64,000 bases of DNA from Viridibacillus arenosi (GCF_001955655.1 NZ_MSPW01000002.1:496001-560000); one strand, 5' to 3'. Counted from the first letter of the stretch, positions 53,580-63,266 are shown. Translations and numbers: made by a program. The notes: generated by a model from the sequence alone, not told the origin.

Positions 53580-53604
53580 TTTAACAACATTCGTGGCTTT
53601 TTGG
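53564..53604 (+). terminator. Terminator of the nos operon
   Basis: AAAGCCGCGAA pairs with TTCGTGGCTTTTT. The left arm lies in the last codons of nosF. Confidence 0.8.
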
Positions 53605-53680
53605 TGTATTTCCAAACTTTGATTTGTGAACATTTTTTCAGCTGCGTATGTATAATTATTCTTCTTATTTTTTCAATAAG

Positions 53681-54106
53681 CTACTCACCTGTGTGTGAAT
53701 CCATAAGCTTTCCTGTCTTTAAATCGTAAATTTTATAATCCATTTCCCACATATGGTCTTTGGTCACCGTAATCTCACAGTAATAAGGAATTGATTTGCC
53801 ATAAGCATCAAGTTCAGGAATCTCATTGAAACTAAATTGTTCGTCTGTATTAAGCATATTAAAAGTCGAATCAGAAGAACGACCAGATGAAGATATTTCT
53901 ATCGTGCATTTTCCATTAACAACATCAAAATCTTTCGTTATTACAGATTTTAGACTTGGAATGGTCATCCATAAAAGTAGGAGTCCCATTAGAAAACCGC
54001 CCAGCATTTTAATAGTCGGCCAAAACTCAATTTCTCTCTCTATACACAATAGAATAAAAATAATCACTGTGCCTATAACTAAAAGCCCACCTAAACCAAA
54101 TAACAA
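53681..54106 (-). CDS. Small membrane protein, 141 aa
   Basis: Two N-terminal transmembrane helices (about 3-22 and 32-50) are followed by an outside domain with a conserved-looking YYCEITVTKDHMWEMDYKIYD. No family is recognised. The start is uncertain: a TTG is used here, without a clear ribosome site at good spacing. Confidence 0.65.
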   Translation of the reverse strand: MLFGLGGLLVIGTVIIFILLCIEREIEFWPTIKMLGGFLMGLLLLWMTIPSLKSVITKDFDVVNGKCTIEISSSGRSSDSTFNMLNTDEQFSFNEIPELDAYGKSIPYYCEITVTKDHMWEMDYKIYDLKTGKLMDSHTGE

Positions 54107-54120
54107 ATAATAAATTAAAA

Positions 54121-54598
54121 TAATAATCCCTTCCCTACAATAAATAATTACTATATTTACGTTAATTCAATTATAAAAGTTTCAAAAGTTATCATTATAA
54201 CCTTTCCAAAGCGAGATTTAGGGGCTTTTTATGCTTAACGTTGTAAATCCGCATAAATCTGACGCCATCCCTAATAGAAAGGCTATTTTCTCAAATGTTG
54301 TTGCTATTCAACTAACGGGGCAGTTTAGTTCAATAACAAATGGAAGTTATACTAGGAATCCTATTTACACGTCTTTGAACCAAGAAAAACATTAAATGTA
54401 GAAGAGGATTAATCTGATCTGATTTTAAACATGAGTTCATAGGACTCGCACAAAAATAGGTAGTCGCTTTTTTGATTCATGACTTTTATTAACTAAATCG
54501 GGTTCATGATGCGAAATAAGTATTTCAAGCAATACAAGCAGCTCAACTTGAAGATTTATTCTATAACTTACCAGATGGGCTAAAACAGTAATTGGGAG
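54121..54598. other. Intergenic region with repeat copy 11
   Basis: It contains one palindrome of the repeat family (TTCAACTAACGGGGCAGTTTAG, 54305-54334). A 24-codon open piece at about 54519-54590, reading VFQAIQAAQLEDLFYNLPDG and ending TAA, resembles a decayed gene end. Confidence 0.5.
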
Positions 54599-56161
54599 TC
54601 ACTTTGTTAATTTTATGATCCATTTTTTAATGTCAACAAGTCTATTGTATTCAGGTTTTTCTTGTGTACCAGCGATTATGAGCGGAACAAGAGAATCGAC
54701 TTTGTGTAAAGAACCATGTGCTCCTCCACCAGCATGGTTGTGACTATGTTTTTCTATGAATTCAAAGTGTGGTTTGGCATCTACAATAATAAATTGACCT
54801 TCATGTGAATGCAGAGCACCATTAAGTCTTGCGAGAGCATCTGGATAATCGCCATATTCGATAAGCCCTTGATTATCAATTTCCAAATTTAAAATAGAAT
54901 GATCACCTTCTAACTTCCATGATTGGTTATACAGATCCTTATAGTGACCGTTTGGTGAAAATGTAAAAATCTTATCGGATTCTGGAGAAGTAACATAGTT
55001 TGTTCCTCCCTCTTTCCATGCAATAATACTAATTCGGTTATCTTTTTTTAATGTCTTTATTATTTTTGAAATTTCAATGTTTTCTTTAATTAAGTTAATG
55101 TACGCCATTCTCTCGTTTATCGCGATTGCAATTTCGCCATTCTTCTTCTTACGTTCCCAAAAAGTATAGCTTTTTAAAACATCATTTAAATCAATTAGGG
55201 AAGTGTTCTTATCTTTAATAATCTTAGATTGGGCACTATCTCCATGCACAATCCAAATTGCCTGTTTAATCGCTTCCTCCCAAGTCGAATAGGAATTGAG
55301 TAGCTCTTGAAGATATTGATCTGCTTTTTCAATTGGCTCTATATCCTCTGGCCCGTTTTTGTGTAAATCTTTATCTGCATCTGGAAGATAGGCCAGAGTA
55401 AATGCAGGTACTTTATTATGTTTAATTAAAAATTTTAACTCGTTAACGGTAAATTGATTATTTACGCCCATACTTCTCCACGCAAACTTTTGACGATCAT
55501 TATTGGGATCATATTGAGACAATGTTCCCAAAGAAAGTAGTGATGGTCCGTTGATATCTATTTCATTTGGTAGAAGTCCCACTGCTGATATTAGTTTTGG
55601 GACATTTAATTGATGGTGAAAAGTTCCACGATATAAAAGTCCGTTGATAGAGGCAGATTGAATGTTATCCTTTGAGAGTTCTTCATGAATGGTCTGAACA
55701 TTTTTGCTTAAATGCTCTTTGTTTAAATTTACAATACCATCAAAGGCAACATTTTTAACTCCAAGGCTCCATATTTCACTAATCCCACTTCCATAACTAA
55801 CAATGCGATTTTCATCTTTCTTAAACCAAATGAGACCTGGAATCTTATGTTGATCAGCATAAGTCCCAGTCAACAAAGTGCTGTCAATCGCAACGGACAT
55901 TGTAGGATAAGAGCTAATTACTTCTGGGTTGAATTGTCCGTTTTTTATTAAAAATGATAAGGCAGGTGCTTTTCTTTCTTGAATAGCTTTTTGAATGGAC
56001 TGACTCATAAGAGAGTCTACAGTAATGAGTATGACTGGTTTTTGCTTTTGATTGATAACAGTGTTTTTAATATCTTTGGTAGGAGACATTGAAAAGGCAA
56101 ATGTAAGGCTAACTATTAAGAAAATGAATACGATAACGGATACCACTATTTTATTTACCAT
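54599..56161 (-). CDS. Alkaline phosphatase superfamily protein (type I phosphodiesterase-like)
   Basis: A 520-residue membrane-anchored or secreted enzyme. One N-terminal helix (about 5-25) is followed by the phosphodiesterase/nucleotide pyrophosphatase fold. The metal-binding and nucleophile segment is ILITVDSLMSQS (about 45-56), then SYPTMSVAIDSTLLTGTY. Later ligands lie in YLPDADKDLHKNG and WIVHGDSAQS, and a histidine-rich loop EKHSHNHAGGGAHG lies near the C-terminus. Such proteins cleave phosphodiesters or phosphonates, and the substrate is unknown. It stands alone on the minus strand. Confidence 0.85.
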   Translation of the reverse strand: MVNKIVVSVIVFIFLIVSLTFAFSMSPTKDIKNTVINQKQKPVILITVDSLMSQSIQKAIQERKAPALSFLIKNGQFNPEVISSYPTMSVAIDSTLLTGTYADQHKIPGLIWFKKDENRIVSYGSGISEIWSLGVKNVAFDGIVNLNKEHLSKNVQTIHEELSKDNIQSASINGLLYRGTFHHQLNVPKLISAVGLLPNEIDINGPSLLSLGTLSQYDPNNDRQKFAWRSMGVNNQFTVNELKFLIKHNKVPAFTLAYLPDADKDLHKNGPEDIEPIEKADQYLQELLNSYSTWEEAIKQAIWIVHGDSAQSKIIKDKNTSLIDLNDVLKSYTFWERKKKNGEIAIAINERMAYINLIKENIEISKIIKTLKKDNRISIIAWKEGGTNYVTSPESDKIFTFSPNGHYKDLYNQSWKLEGDHSILNLEIDNQGLIEYGDYPDALARLNGALHSHEGQFIIVDAKPHFEFIEKHSHNHAGGGAHGSLHKVDSLVPLIIAGTQEKPEYNRLVDIKKWIIKLTK

Positions 56162-56520
56162 GTTTTCACCCTTTTTCTATAATGGACAGTTAGTGTGGTT
56201 TATATTGGAAGGAAGATACGTCAAATTAAAAAAATTAAAATTTAGTGTTATTAAGATGGTGACAGGTTAAGTTTCTACTCAAAAAGTTAGGTTTTGTTAC
56301 CTTACCAATTTCTTTATATTCTTTTTCAGGAGAACCTCCTATACAGTTTGTCGGGCTCCTTTTAATAATTTGGTTTGCCACAGCATAGATAATATTTTTA
56401 CTAGATTATGTTAAATAACTCTGTAGGATAATTAATGACAGCTTAAAAGTGGTTTGGTGATATTTGTATAAATGGTGTTTTAATAATATGGCAGGTTTGT
56501 TTGAAAGGGAGGTTGATACG
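56162..56520. other. Intergenic region
   Basis: About 360 bases with no gene I can support. AGGAGAACCTCCT at about 56328-56340 is a small inverted repeat. The ribosome site AAAGGGAGG of the next gene ends the region. Confidence 0.4.
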
Positions 56521-56796
56521 ATGAGAAGATACTTGAGTATGATTTCATTGGTGTTGTTAATCACTTTTATCATTTTAGGTTTTATTATCCCGCAAGTATT
56601 GAATCCCTTACCTGATTCATGGGACATATTGATACTATTATTACTACTAATCGGTTCATTTTTTACTGCCTTATTTAGTGTAAAAGGACTTTTGAAAATA
56701 ATTACTTTACTTATTTCTTCTCTTGGTATGTTAGCTTTATTAGTCATAACTATTTTCGCTATCTGTATGATGTTGTTTGGTAACTTTGGGACTTAG
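56521..56796 (+). CDS. Small membrane protein, 91 aa
   Basis: Three hydrophobic helices (about 5-25, 36-53, 60-85). It starts at MRRYLSMI behind AAAGGGAGG, not at the ATG 19 codons upstream. No family is recognised. Confidence 0.7.
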   Translation: MRRYLSMISLVLLITFIILGFIIPQVLNPLPDSWDILILLLLLIGSFFTALFSVKGLLKIITLLISSLGMLALLVITIFAICMMLFGNFGT

Positions 56797-56861
56797 AGAT
56801 AGTCATTTTACTCAGAGGAAGTCTATTAAATAATTTATAGAATGTGAGTCTTCTTTTTTCG

Positions 56862-56937
56862 TAACTCGAAAGAATAGACGTATTCGAGATTTTTTCGTAT
56901 TTTACTTATTCAACTAAAGGGGCAGTTTAGTGAATAA
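56862..56937 (+). repeat. Intergenic repeat copy 12 (variant hairpin)
   Basis: A CTCGAA / TTCGAG hairpin with T-run is followed by TTCAACTAAAGGGGCAGTTTAG. As with copy 1, the hairpin differs while the palindrome is kept. Confidence 0.65.
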
Positions 56938-56970
56938 AGGTATTAGGGAAATTGTGATAAAACTAATTGA

Positions 56971-57381
56971 TTGAGAGGTGTGTTTTCTGTCAAAAAATTA
57001 ACTTTAGCAACTATATTTTTGGTAATCCTATTATTGTTTGCATGCCAAGTAAATGAGAGTGACTTAATGTTTGTTGGAGAGGGTGAAAATTGGTCCTCTA
57101 AAGTAACTGTTAATCAGACTGACGGAGACGAAACATATCACATTCAAATAAACTACAAAGGGCATAGCATTCAGGATATTGAAGCTTTTAGTTACGATGT
57201 TGAAACAAAAAATAACGGAGAATTTGATTTTAGTCAGAATGATGCTTTTTTAAATAAAGAAGGCATATATAAAAAAAAATTATCGGTTTCGAATAGCCCA
57301 TCTACAACTGTAAAAGATGAGTTAGTAATAAAAGTACTTTGGAATGGAAATAGCGAAGATTTTACTTTAATAAACAAATGA
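56971..57381 (+). CDS. Small lipoprotein, about 136 aa
   Basis: A signal peptide with lipobox LLFAC is followed by a beta-rich domain of about 110 residues. No family is recognised. The start is uncertain: TTG 56971 or GTG 56980 are in frame, but the ribosome site GAGAGGTG is best placed for the codon GTC at 56989, so the original start may have been lost there. Confidence 0.65.
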   Translation: MRGVFSVKKLTLATIFLVILLLFACQVNESDLMFVGEGENWSSKVTVNQTDGDETYHIQINYKGHSIQDIEAFSYDVETKNNGEFDFSQNDAFLNKEGIYKKKLSVSNSPSTTVKDELVIKVLWNGNSEDFTLINK

Positions 57382-57385
57382 TTTT

Positions 57386-57476
57386 TTACTAAAGGGGGCT
57401 TTAGTAGAAGATCTATGAGCTGTTCAGTCAGCTCTTTTTTTATTCAACTAACGGGGCAGGATGGTTCAACAAGGGG
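57386..57476 (+). repeat. Intergenic repeat copy 13
   Basis: TTTACTAAAGGGGGCTTTAG, GAGCTGTTCAGTCAGCTC with T-run, then TTCAACTAACGGGGCAGGATGG. Confidence 0.82.
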
Positions 57477-57518
57477 ATAGATTGATTAATTAATAAGATG
57501 GGACTTGAACTTAATCGA

Positions 57519-57558
57519 ACAATAAACCACCACCCGAAAGTGGAGGTTTATTATTGAA
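57519..57558 (-). terminator. Terminator after sspH
   Basis: On the minus strand AATAAACC.CCAC pairs with GGTGGTTTATT. It works for sspH. Confidence 0.75.
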
Positions 57559-57567
57559 TCGAGGGAA

Positions 57568-57747
57568 TTACTGTTCTTTTAAGCTGGTTACAGAAACACT
57601 TTGTTTTTTATTTGGTTCATCAAGGGGATGGATTGTAGCTGTTCCATTTTGTTTATCCACGTGCTCAATGTAGATACTTTCCTCATTATAGGTTACATTA
57701 GCCATAATTGGTGAAGAAGCAATTTCTTCTGCTCGTTGTGCGTTCAT
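57568..57747 (-). CDS. sspH: Small acid-soluble spore protein H
   Basis: A 59-residue spore protein of the H type, the same length as B. subtilis SspH. It has the N-terminus MNAQRAEEIASSP, then IYIEHVDKQNGTATI and the C-terminal SVTSLKE. It is packed in the spore core. The ATG follows AAAGGAGGTGG on the minus strand, so I reject a GTG three codons earlier. Its presence supports a spore-forming host. Confidence 0.9.
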   Translation of the reverse strand: MNAQRAEEIASSPIMANVTYNEESIYIEHVDKQNGTATIHPLDEPNKKQSVSVTSLKEQ

Positions 57748-58359
57748 TTTATCCACCTCCTTTGGGTTTGCAACAGGTATAATATTTGTTTCAAATTACT
57801 TAAATATACTTGTTGTAAATAAAATACTTCCTAGAATCACTAACACCTTTACTGAACTTACAGGTGCGTTTGAAGATCGGCAGTTTTTTTAGGCAGCTTT
57901 TAATTATTTCCACTATCGGGGCAAGTTAGCGAAAATTGTAAATAAATGTTCTTATGCTAACGGGGGCTTTACTTGAAGATCATTGAACTACTTAGGCAGC
58001 TCTTTTTTCTTATTGAACTAACTGGGCAGTTTAGTTCAATAAGCATAAAATGTTCACTCTTTATAAAAAAAATACAACGACCACCCAATAAATTATAGGT
58101 GGTCGTTTTTCAAGGTGGAGCAAGTTACTTGGTAAATGAAAAATGGAATGTCACTTTTGAACACTCAAAAGGTGTTATGTTGTTAATAAGAATACTTGGT
58201 GGCTAAGTAGAAGAGCAGATAGCAGGGTTATTACATGATGTTTCCATAAAATAAAGGAGATATTCCTCTCATTTCAAACCTTACAACAGATGTAAGAGTA
58301 AATTACTAATTTTTTATTGTATGGTATTACTATAGAAAATTTACGTGGGAGAGAATTAT
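57748..58359. other. Long intergenic region with repeats and terminator
   Basis: It holds a degenerate repeat copy 14 (57838-57930), a clear copy 15 (57953-58042: GCTAACGGGGGCTTTAC, GAACTACTTAGGCAGCTC with T-run, TTGAACTAACTGGGCAGTTTAG) and a strong hairpin ACGACCACC / GGTGGTCGT with T-run at 58070-58112. No gene is seen. Confidence 0.65.
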
Positions 58360-59142
58360 ATGAATATTTCAGATAAACTACTTCAAGTCAAAGAAGTACA
58401 TAAGATATTTGGTGAGGGACAAAGTGAAACTGTTGCGTTGCAGGGGGTTTCCTTTGATGTTCTGCCAGGAGAGTTTCTTGGAATCATGGGAACCAGTGGA
58501 TCGGGCAAGACAACATTGCTTAATTCCATTGCCACTATGCTAAAGCCAACAGCTGGACAAATCTTATTAGAGGGTCAGAATATATCATCATTTAAAGGGT
58601 CAAAACTAGCAAAATATAGAGGAAGTAAGATAGGATACTTATTCCAAGAATTTGAATTGATTGATAACTTAACAGCTAGAGAAAATATCATTCTACCGTT
58701 GTCCATACATGGTGTAAATCCTAAAGAGCAAGAAGCGCAACTTCAAAAATTAACTAAACAATTCGATATAGATCCTGTATTGGATAAATTTCCGTCTCAG
58801 TTGTCAGGAGGTCAGAAGCAGAGAGTTGCTGCAGCCAGGGCTTTGATTTCAAATCCGAGCATTTTATTAGCAGACGAGCCAACAGGAGCCTTGGATACAA
58901 GAAATGCAAAAACCTTAATGGATAAATTATATGCTAACAATCAGGAAGAGGGGTCCACAATTTTGATGGTTACGCATGATGCAAATGCAGCAAGCTATTG
59001 TTCTAGAATTTTATTTATCCAAGATGGGGTGATTTTTCATGAGCTTCGAAAGAAAGTGCCTGGAGAAACCCAAAATGCTTTTTATGAGCGTATCCTAACT
59101 GTTTTGGCGCAGCTAGGAGGAGGTAGTAGCAATGTTCTTTGA
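58360..59142 (+). CDS. Bce-type ABC transporter ATPase
   Basis: A 260-residue ABC ATPase of the peptide-antibiotic resistance (BceA/MacB-like) group: Walker A GTSGSGKT near 44-51, signature LSGGQKQR near 148-155, and Walker B ILLADEPTGALD near 168-179. It starts at the ATG of MNISDKLLQ behind GGGAGAG. It overlaps the permease gene by 11 bases and is followed by its own two-component system. Such modules sense and remove cell-wall-active peptides such as bacitracin. Confidence 0.92.
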   Translation: MNISDKLLQVKEVHKIFGEGQSETVALQGVSFDVLPGEFLGIMGTSGSGKTTLLNSIATMLKPTAGQILLEGQNISSFKGSKLAKYRGSKIGYLFQEFELIDNLTARENIILPLSIHGVNPKEQEAQLQKLTKQFDIDPVLDKFPSQLSGGQKQRVAAARALISNPSILLADEPTGALDTRNAKTLMDKLYANNQEEGSTILMVTHDANAASYCSRILFIQDGVIFHELRKKVPGETQNAFYERILTVLAQLGGGSSNVL

Positions 59143-61198
59143 TTTTATCAAGCGTAATAGTCGTAAAACGCGAAAAGAAAATGGGGTTTACTTCGCCTCA
59201 CTCGTTATTTCGATTGTTGCTTTTTATGTCATCCTGTCACTTGGTGAGCAAGATGTGCTTGTATATTTGAAAACCGTTGAGAGTGATGCGGTAGATCGGC
59301 TATTGTTAATGATTCCGATTCTCTATGGCGTCTCACTGTTCTTCGTATTTTTCTTAGTTTATTTTGCAAATAGATACCAACTCCAACAACGTAGTCATGA
59401 ATTTGGCATGTATTTGATGATGGGAATGAGGCAAAGTAAGCTGTTCTCCATGATTATGGGAGAAACATTGTGGAATAGCTTAGTTGCTCTATGCATTGGC
59501 GTTCCCATTTCGTTATTTTTAACAGAGCTAATTAGTCTGGCAACTTCAAGGCTTATTGGCATGGGGATAATTGGTCACGAATTTCGCATTTCCTGGGTGG
59601 GGCTAGGATTAACGGTATTTGGATTTATTGTCGTGCAATTATTGGCTGTGTTTGTTCTTAGCTTAACAATGAGCAGGAAGGAACCAGTAGATTTGCTGAA
59701 TGACCAAAAGGAAAAATCGCAACGAGTACTTTCACCTGTGTGGAGTAAGGTTAGCTTCCTGACTGGAGCAGCATTACTCCTTGGAACCATTTTCTTATGT
59801 GTAGCTTATGGATTAGCCGTATTATATTTGCGTAGCCTGGATTATAGGCTATTTGCGTTAATACTACTAATAGGAATCTGTGGAACTTTTATCCTGTTTC
59901 GTGGCTTGGGAAGTTTAATTGGAGCATCGGTAAAACGTAAAAGCAGTTCTTCTACCGGTTTATTTGTATTTACAGCTAGACAACTTCAAGAGAATGTTTT
60001 GCATCAATGGAGCTCCCTTGCCATATCATCACTGTTAATTTTAATGGCGATGGTTTGTTTTGCTTTTGGAACTTCTACTGCTTTAAATAATAGTACTACA
60101 TTTAGTAGAACTGCTGACTTTACGTTTAAAGGATCAGAAGAAGAAATTGTTGCTGCACTCGTATCTGATCAAGTGACGCCATACGTCAACAGCTATTACG
60201 AGATGAAAATAGGGAATTTTGATCCTACAGATGCAGAAATGTCTGCAAATACAGCTGTACATACTTTTTCTTGGTCTGGATTAGAAGAAACCATCTCCAA
60301 AGAAAAAAGTTCAGAAGAAAAAGAGCGTTTATTAAGTAATTTATCTTATCAAGATGAGCCTTATTTCATTGCACTTTCTAGTTATAATGCAATGCTAACA
60401 TCTATTAACAAAGCTCCTATTATATTAGGAGACGATGAAGTTGCCCTGTATTCTGATGAAGAATTCTCGCACTCTTATGATATATTAAGAAGGGCACTCC
60501 AGGATAATCCAACAGTTAGTATAGGTGAACTACAATATGAATTAATCTCGACATTATACACAAGCAATGTCGTTGCAGATAGAGCGATTACGCTTTCCTA
60601 TGCATTGATTGTACCTGATGATATTTATCATCGATTCGTTAGAAGTTCTCAAGATTCATGGCTATGGAATATGGTGCTAAAACCTGAATTTGTTCAGGAA
60701 AAAGGGTTAATGCAGGCGACCTATGAAGTAGATCAGTTGATGAATACTTACGGTTTAGACTATGAAAGCTATCTTTCTAGCATGGGAAGACAGTTGTTTT
60801 ATACAGTTGCAGGAAGCTATACAACATTTTATCTAGGCTTTATGTTTCTTATTATTGCAAATACGGTACTGGGTTTAAACTTTCTTATGCAACAACGGAG
60901 TACAAGACATAGATACTATACATTAGCTATGCTAGGGGCAAATATTGAATCACTTTGTTCATCAGCAAGGAATCAAATTTGGTTGTATTTTGGTTTAGTT
61001 ATTTCGGTAGCATTAGTCAGCAGCATTTTTGGTATTTGGTCCCTGTTGACTACCTTTCCTTCAATGACCCTGAGCTTAGAAAATAGTATGGTGATAGCCA
61101 TTATTCTTATTGCGTTTATCGTTTTTGAACTTTGTTATATATGGATGATTCAACGAAAGAGTAATGAAGAAATAAAGAAATTAAAAGAGATTGAGTAG
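59132..61198 (+). CDS. Bce-type ABC transporter permease
   Basis: A 688-residue permease with the BceB layout: ten hydrophobic helices and a large outside domain of about 210 residues between helices seven and eight (about 330-540), which serves as the drug-sensing part in the family. FtsX-like domains lie at both ends. The ribosome site AGGAGGAGGT is strong. It pairs with the upstream ATPase and probably passes the signal to the downstream membrane kinase. Confidence 0.92.
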   Translation: MFFDFIKRNSRKTRKENGVYFASLVISIVAFYVILSLGEQDVLVYLKTVESDAVDRLLLMIPILYGVSLFFVFFLVYFANRYQLQQRSHEFGMYLMMGMRQSKLFSMIMGETLWNSLVALCIGVPISLFLTELISLATSRLIGMGIIGHEFRISWVGLGLTVFGFIVVQLLAVFVLSLTMSRKEPVDLLNDQKEKSQRVLSPVWSKVSFLTGAALLLGTIFLCVAYGLAVLYLRSLDYRLFALILLIGICGTFILFRGLGSLIGASVKRKSSSSTGLFVFTARQLQENVLHQWSSLAISSLLILMAMVCFAFGTSTALNNSTTFSRTADFTFKGSEEEIVAALVSDQVTPYVNSYYEMKIGNFDPTDAEMSANTAVHTFSWSGLEETISKEKSSEEKERLLSNLSYQDEPYFIALSSYNAMLTSINKAPIILGDDEVALYSDEEFSHSYDILRRALQDNPTVSIGELQYELISTLYTSNVVADRAITLSYALIVPDDIYHRFVRSSQDSWLWNMVLKPEFVQEKGLMQATYEVDQLMNTYGLDYESYLSSMGRQLFYTVAGSYTTFYLGFMFLIIANTVLGLNFLMQQRSTRHRYYTLAMLGANIESLCSSARNQIWLYFGLVISVALVSSIFGIWSLLTTFPSMTLSLENSMVIAIILIAFIVFELCYIWMIQRKSNEEIKKLKEIE

Positions 61199-61208
61199 GA
61201 GTGAAATC

Positions 61209-61886
61209 ATGGCAAAGATCGTCATTGTTGAGGACGACGTTTTCCTACGTGAAGAGTTACAAAGTATTTTAGAAAAAGAGGGATACTCTGTAGAGAGTAT
61301 CTCTTCTTTTGATACGGCTTTGGAAGATATTATTTCAGCTTCTCCAGCGCTCATACTACTAGATTTAAATTTACCAAATCTATCTGGATTCCAAATTTGC
61401 CGCGCATTAAAGGCTAGAGGAATAGGCCCCATTTTAGTGCTAACCTCACGCAATCAACTTCGTGATGAGCTACATGCATTGGAATTAGGTGCAGATGATT
61501 ATTTAACAAAGCCATGCCATCCGAAACGGCTAATTGCTAGAATTCAAAAACTGCAGCACCTCTATGCAAATATGCATATTCTTTTAGATGCTGGTGATTT
61601 TCAACTCGATGAGAAGACAAATGTGTTGTATGTTGGCGACAATTCGATTTCATTATCGGAGAATGAAGGAATGATTATGAAGCTCTTAGTGAAATGTGCA
61701 CCTTCAGTGGTAAATAAAGAACAGTTATTTAATCAGTTATGGGGAAGTAGCGAATATGTAGATGAAAACATATTGCAAGTGAATATGACCAGATTACGTA
61801 AGACGCTTGATGAAGCTGGCTTGTCAAATCGAATCAAAACGGTCAGAGGAGTAGGTTATCAATTACTAGTGGGGGCTTACAAATGA
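61209..61886 (+). CDS. Response regulator, OmpR type (BceR-like)
   Basis: A receiver domain with IVEDDVF and phospho-acceptor aspartate in LILLDLNLPNLSG, then a winged-helix DNA-binding domain ending VRGVGYQL. The length is 225 residues. I start at MAKIVIVED behind TAGGAGTG. It overlaps the kinase gene by 4 bases. It likely controls the transporter operon. Confidence 0.94.
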   Translation: MAKIVIVEDDVFLREELQSILEKEGYSVESISSFDTALEDIISASPALILLDLNLPNLSGFQICRALKARGIGPILVLTSRNQLRDELHALELGADDYLTKPCHPKRLIARIQKLQHLYANMHILLDAGDFQLDEKTNVLYVGDNSISLSENEGMIMKLLVKCAPSVVNKEQLFNQLWGSSEYVDENILQVNMTRLRKTLDEAGLSNRIKTVRGVGYQLLVGAYK

Positions 61887-62905
61887 AACTAAGGGATTGG
61901 CTAACTCTGGTCAAACTATCACGTGCTTGGATAGTACTTCTTTGTATAAATAATGCTTTTTTTATTTTTCTAGCGTGGGTAGCGTATCCTGAAACATTCA
62001 AGCTTTTAGTGGGCATTATGATTGTTTTTTCAATCGCGAGTATTGTGTTGGCCATATTCCATGTTTGGAAAGGACAGACGAAGCAAGACAAAGTATTTTA
62101 TAAATTTCTAAGAGATCCTTCACCGGAGCAAGAATCTGGATTGATACAATCGATTGGCGAAATACAAAAGGAAAAGGTCAATGATTTAGCCAATAAATTA
62201 CGGATGCTCAATGACCAAATAGATGAGGTTAAATTACGGTCACTAGATTATGAAGATTTTATCGAAAGCTGGGTACATGAGATAAAGACTCCGATTTCTT
62301 TATTAAACTTTGTTTTACATAATCGCAAAGAAGAAATGTCAGAATTAGTATATCAAAGGCTTGAACATGCAAAAATTAATATAAATGATAATGTAGAACA
62401 AATACTATTTTATGCAAGATTACATGCAGCGCATGTTGATTATAAGCTAGAGAGAGTCTCAATCAATCACTACTTTGAAGATGTACTGTTGGAGCTACAA
62501 TCATTACTGGATGAAAAAGATGTGAAAGTTATATCTCAGATGGAAGATGTACCAATTGTGTCAGATGAAAGAGCGCTCCAGTTTATTTTCAAGCAAATAC
62601 TTGTGAATGCAGTTAAATACTCTAATGAAAAAATTGAAAGCTTTATCTGGTTAAAAACTGGTTTTGATATCGTGAAAAATCAGTATTATCTAAGAATATG
62701 TGATAATGGTATTGGAGTGCTTAATTCTGATCTTCCTTTCATTTTTGATAAAGGATTTACAGGAGATAATACTAAAAGAAAGCAGTCTACAGGGATAGGT
62801 TTGTATCTAGTAAAGAAATTATGCGATGAATTGCAGATTGAAATTTATGTTGAGTCTAAATATGAGGATGGTTTTGTCATTCAATTTCTATTTCCTGAAA
62901 TTTAG
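61883..62905 (+). CDS. Intramembrane-sensing histidine kinase (BceS-like)
   Basis: A 340-residue kinase with two N-terminal helices (about 14-34 and 38-58) and almost no outside loop, the mark of intramembrane-sensing kinases. The phospho-acceptor histidine is in ESWVHEIKTPIS near 130, and the HATPase domain shows NAVKYSNEK and TGIGLYLVKKL. It completes an ABC-permease-regulator-kinase module. In such systems the permease, not the kinase, detects the peptide. Confidence 0.93.
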   Translation: MKLRDWLTLVKLSRAWIVLLCINNAFFIFLAWVAYPETFKLLVGIMIVFSIASIVLAIFHVWKGQTKQDKVFYKFLRDPSPEQESGLIQSIGEIQKEKVNDLANKLRMLNDQIDEVKLRSLDYEDFIESWVHEIKTPISLLNFVLHNRKEEMSELVYQRLEHAKININDNVEQILFYARLHAAHVDYKLERVSINHYFEDVLLELQSLLDEKDVKVISQMEDVPIVSDERALQFIFKQILVNAVKYSNEKIESFIWLKTGFDIVKNQYYLRICDNGIGVLNSDLPFIFDKGFTGDNTKRKQSTGIGLYLVKKLCDELQIEIYVESKYEDGFVIQFLFPEI

Positions 62906-62954
62906 GTTAGATAGACATTAAATCATTTTATTTTAGATATTGTAAAAACTTACA

Positions 62955-63044
62955 CTTAAACTAACGGGTGCTTTAGTAGAAGAGCGTAGAGCTGTTAAGA
63001 CAGCTTTTTTTTTCTTATTCAACTAAAAGGGTAGGTTAGTTGAA
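62955..63044 (+). repeat. Intergenic repeat copy 16
   Basis: TTAAACTAACGGGTGCTTTAG, GAGCTGTTAAGACAGCT with a long T-run, then TTCAACTAAAAGGGTAGGTTAG. The following 220 bases to the next gene hold no feature I recognise. Confidence 0.8.
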
Positions 63045-63266
63045 AATCAATTACGGTGCGACGTACCATGTTGGGGTTGAGGCAGGGGTTAAAACAATTG
63101 CCTTTTATACATAACATAATTATAACTTTTATCCTTTGGAATCAGTACGGGTATTTTAGTTTCTCGGCCGTTCTCTCATGCGACTTTGTTTGGGTGGGTT
63201 AATTGTGGGAACCACTCAATCGCAGTGGGCATAAACTGAAAATATATATTGATTTGAAAGGAAGTC

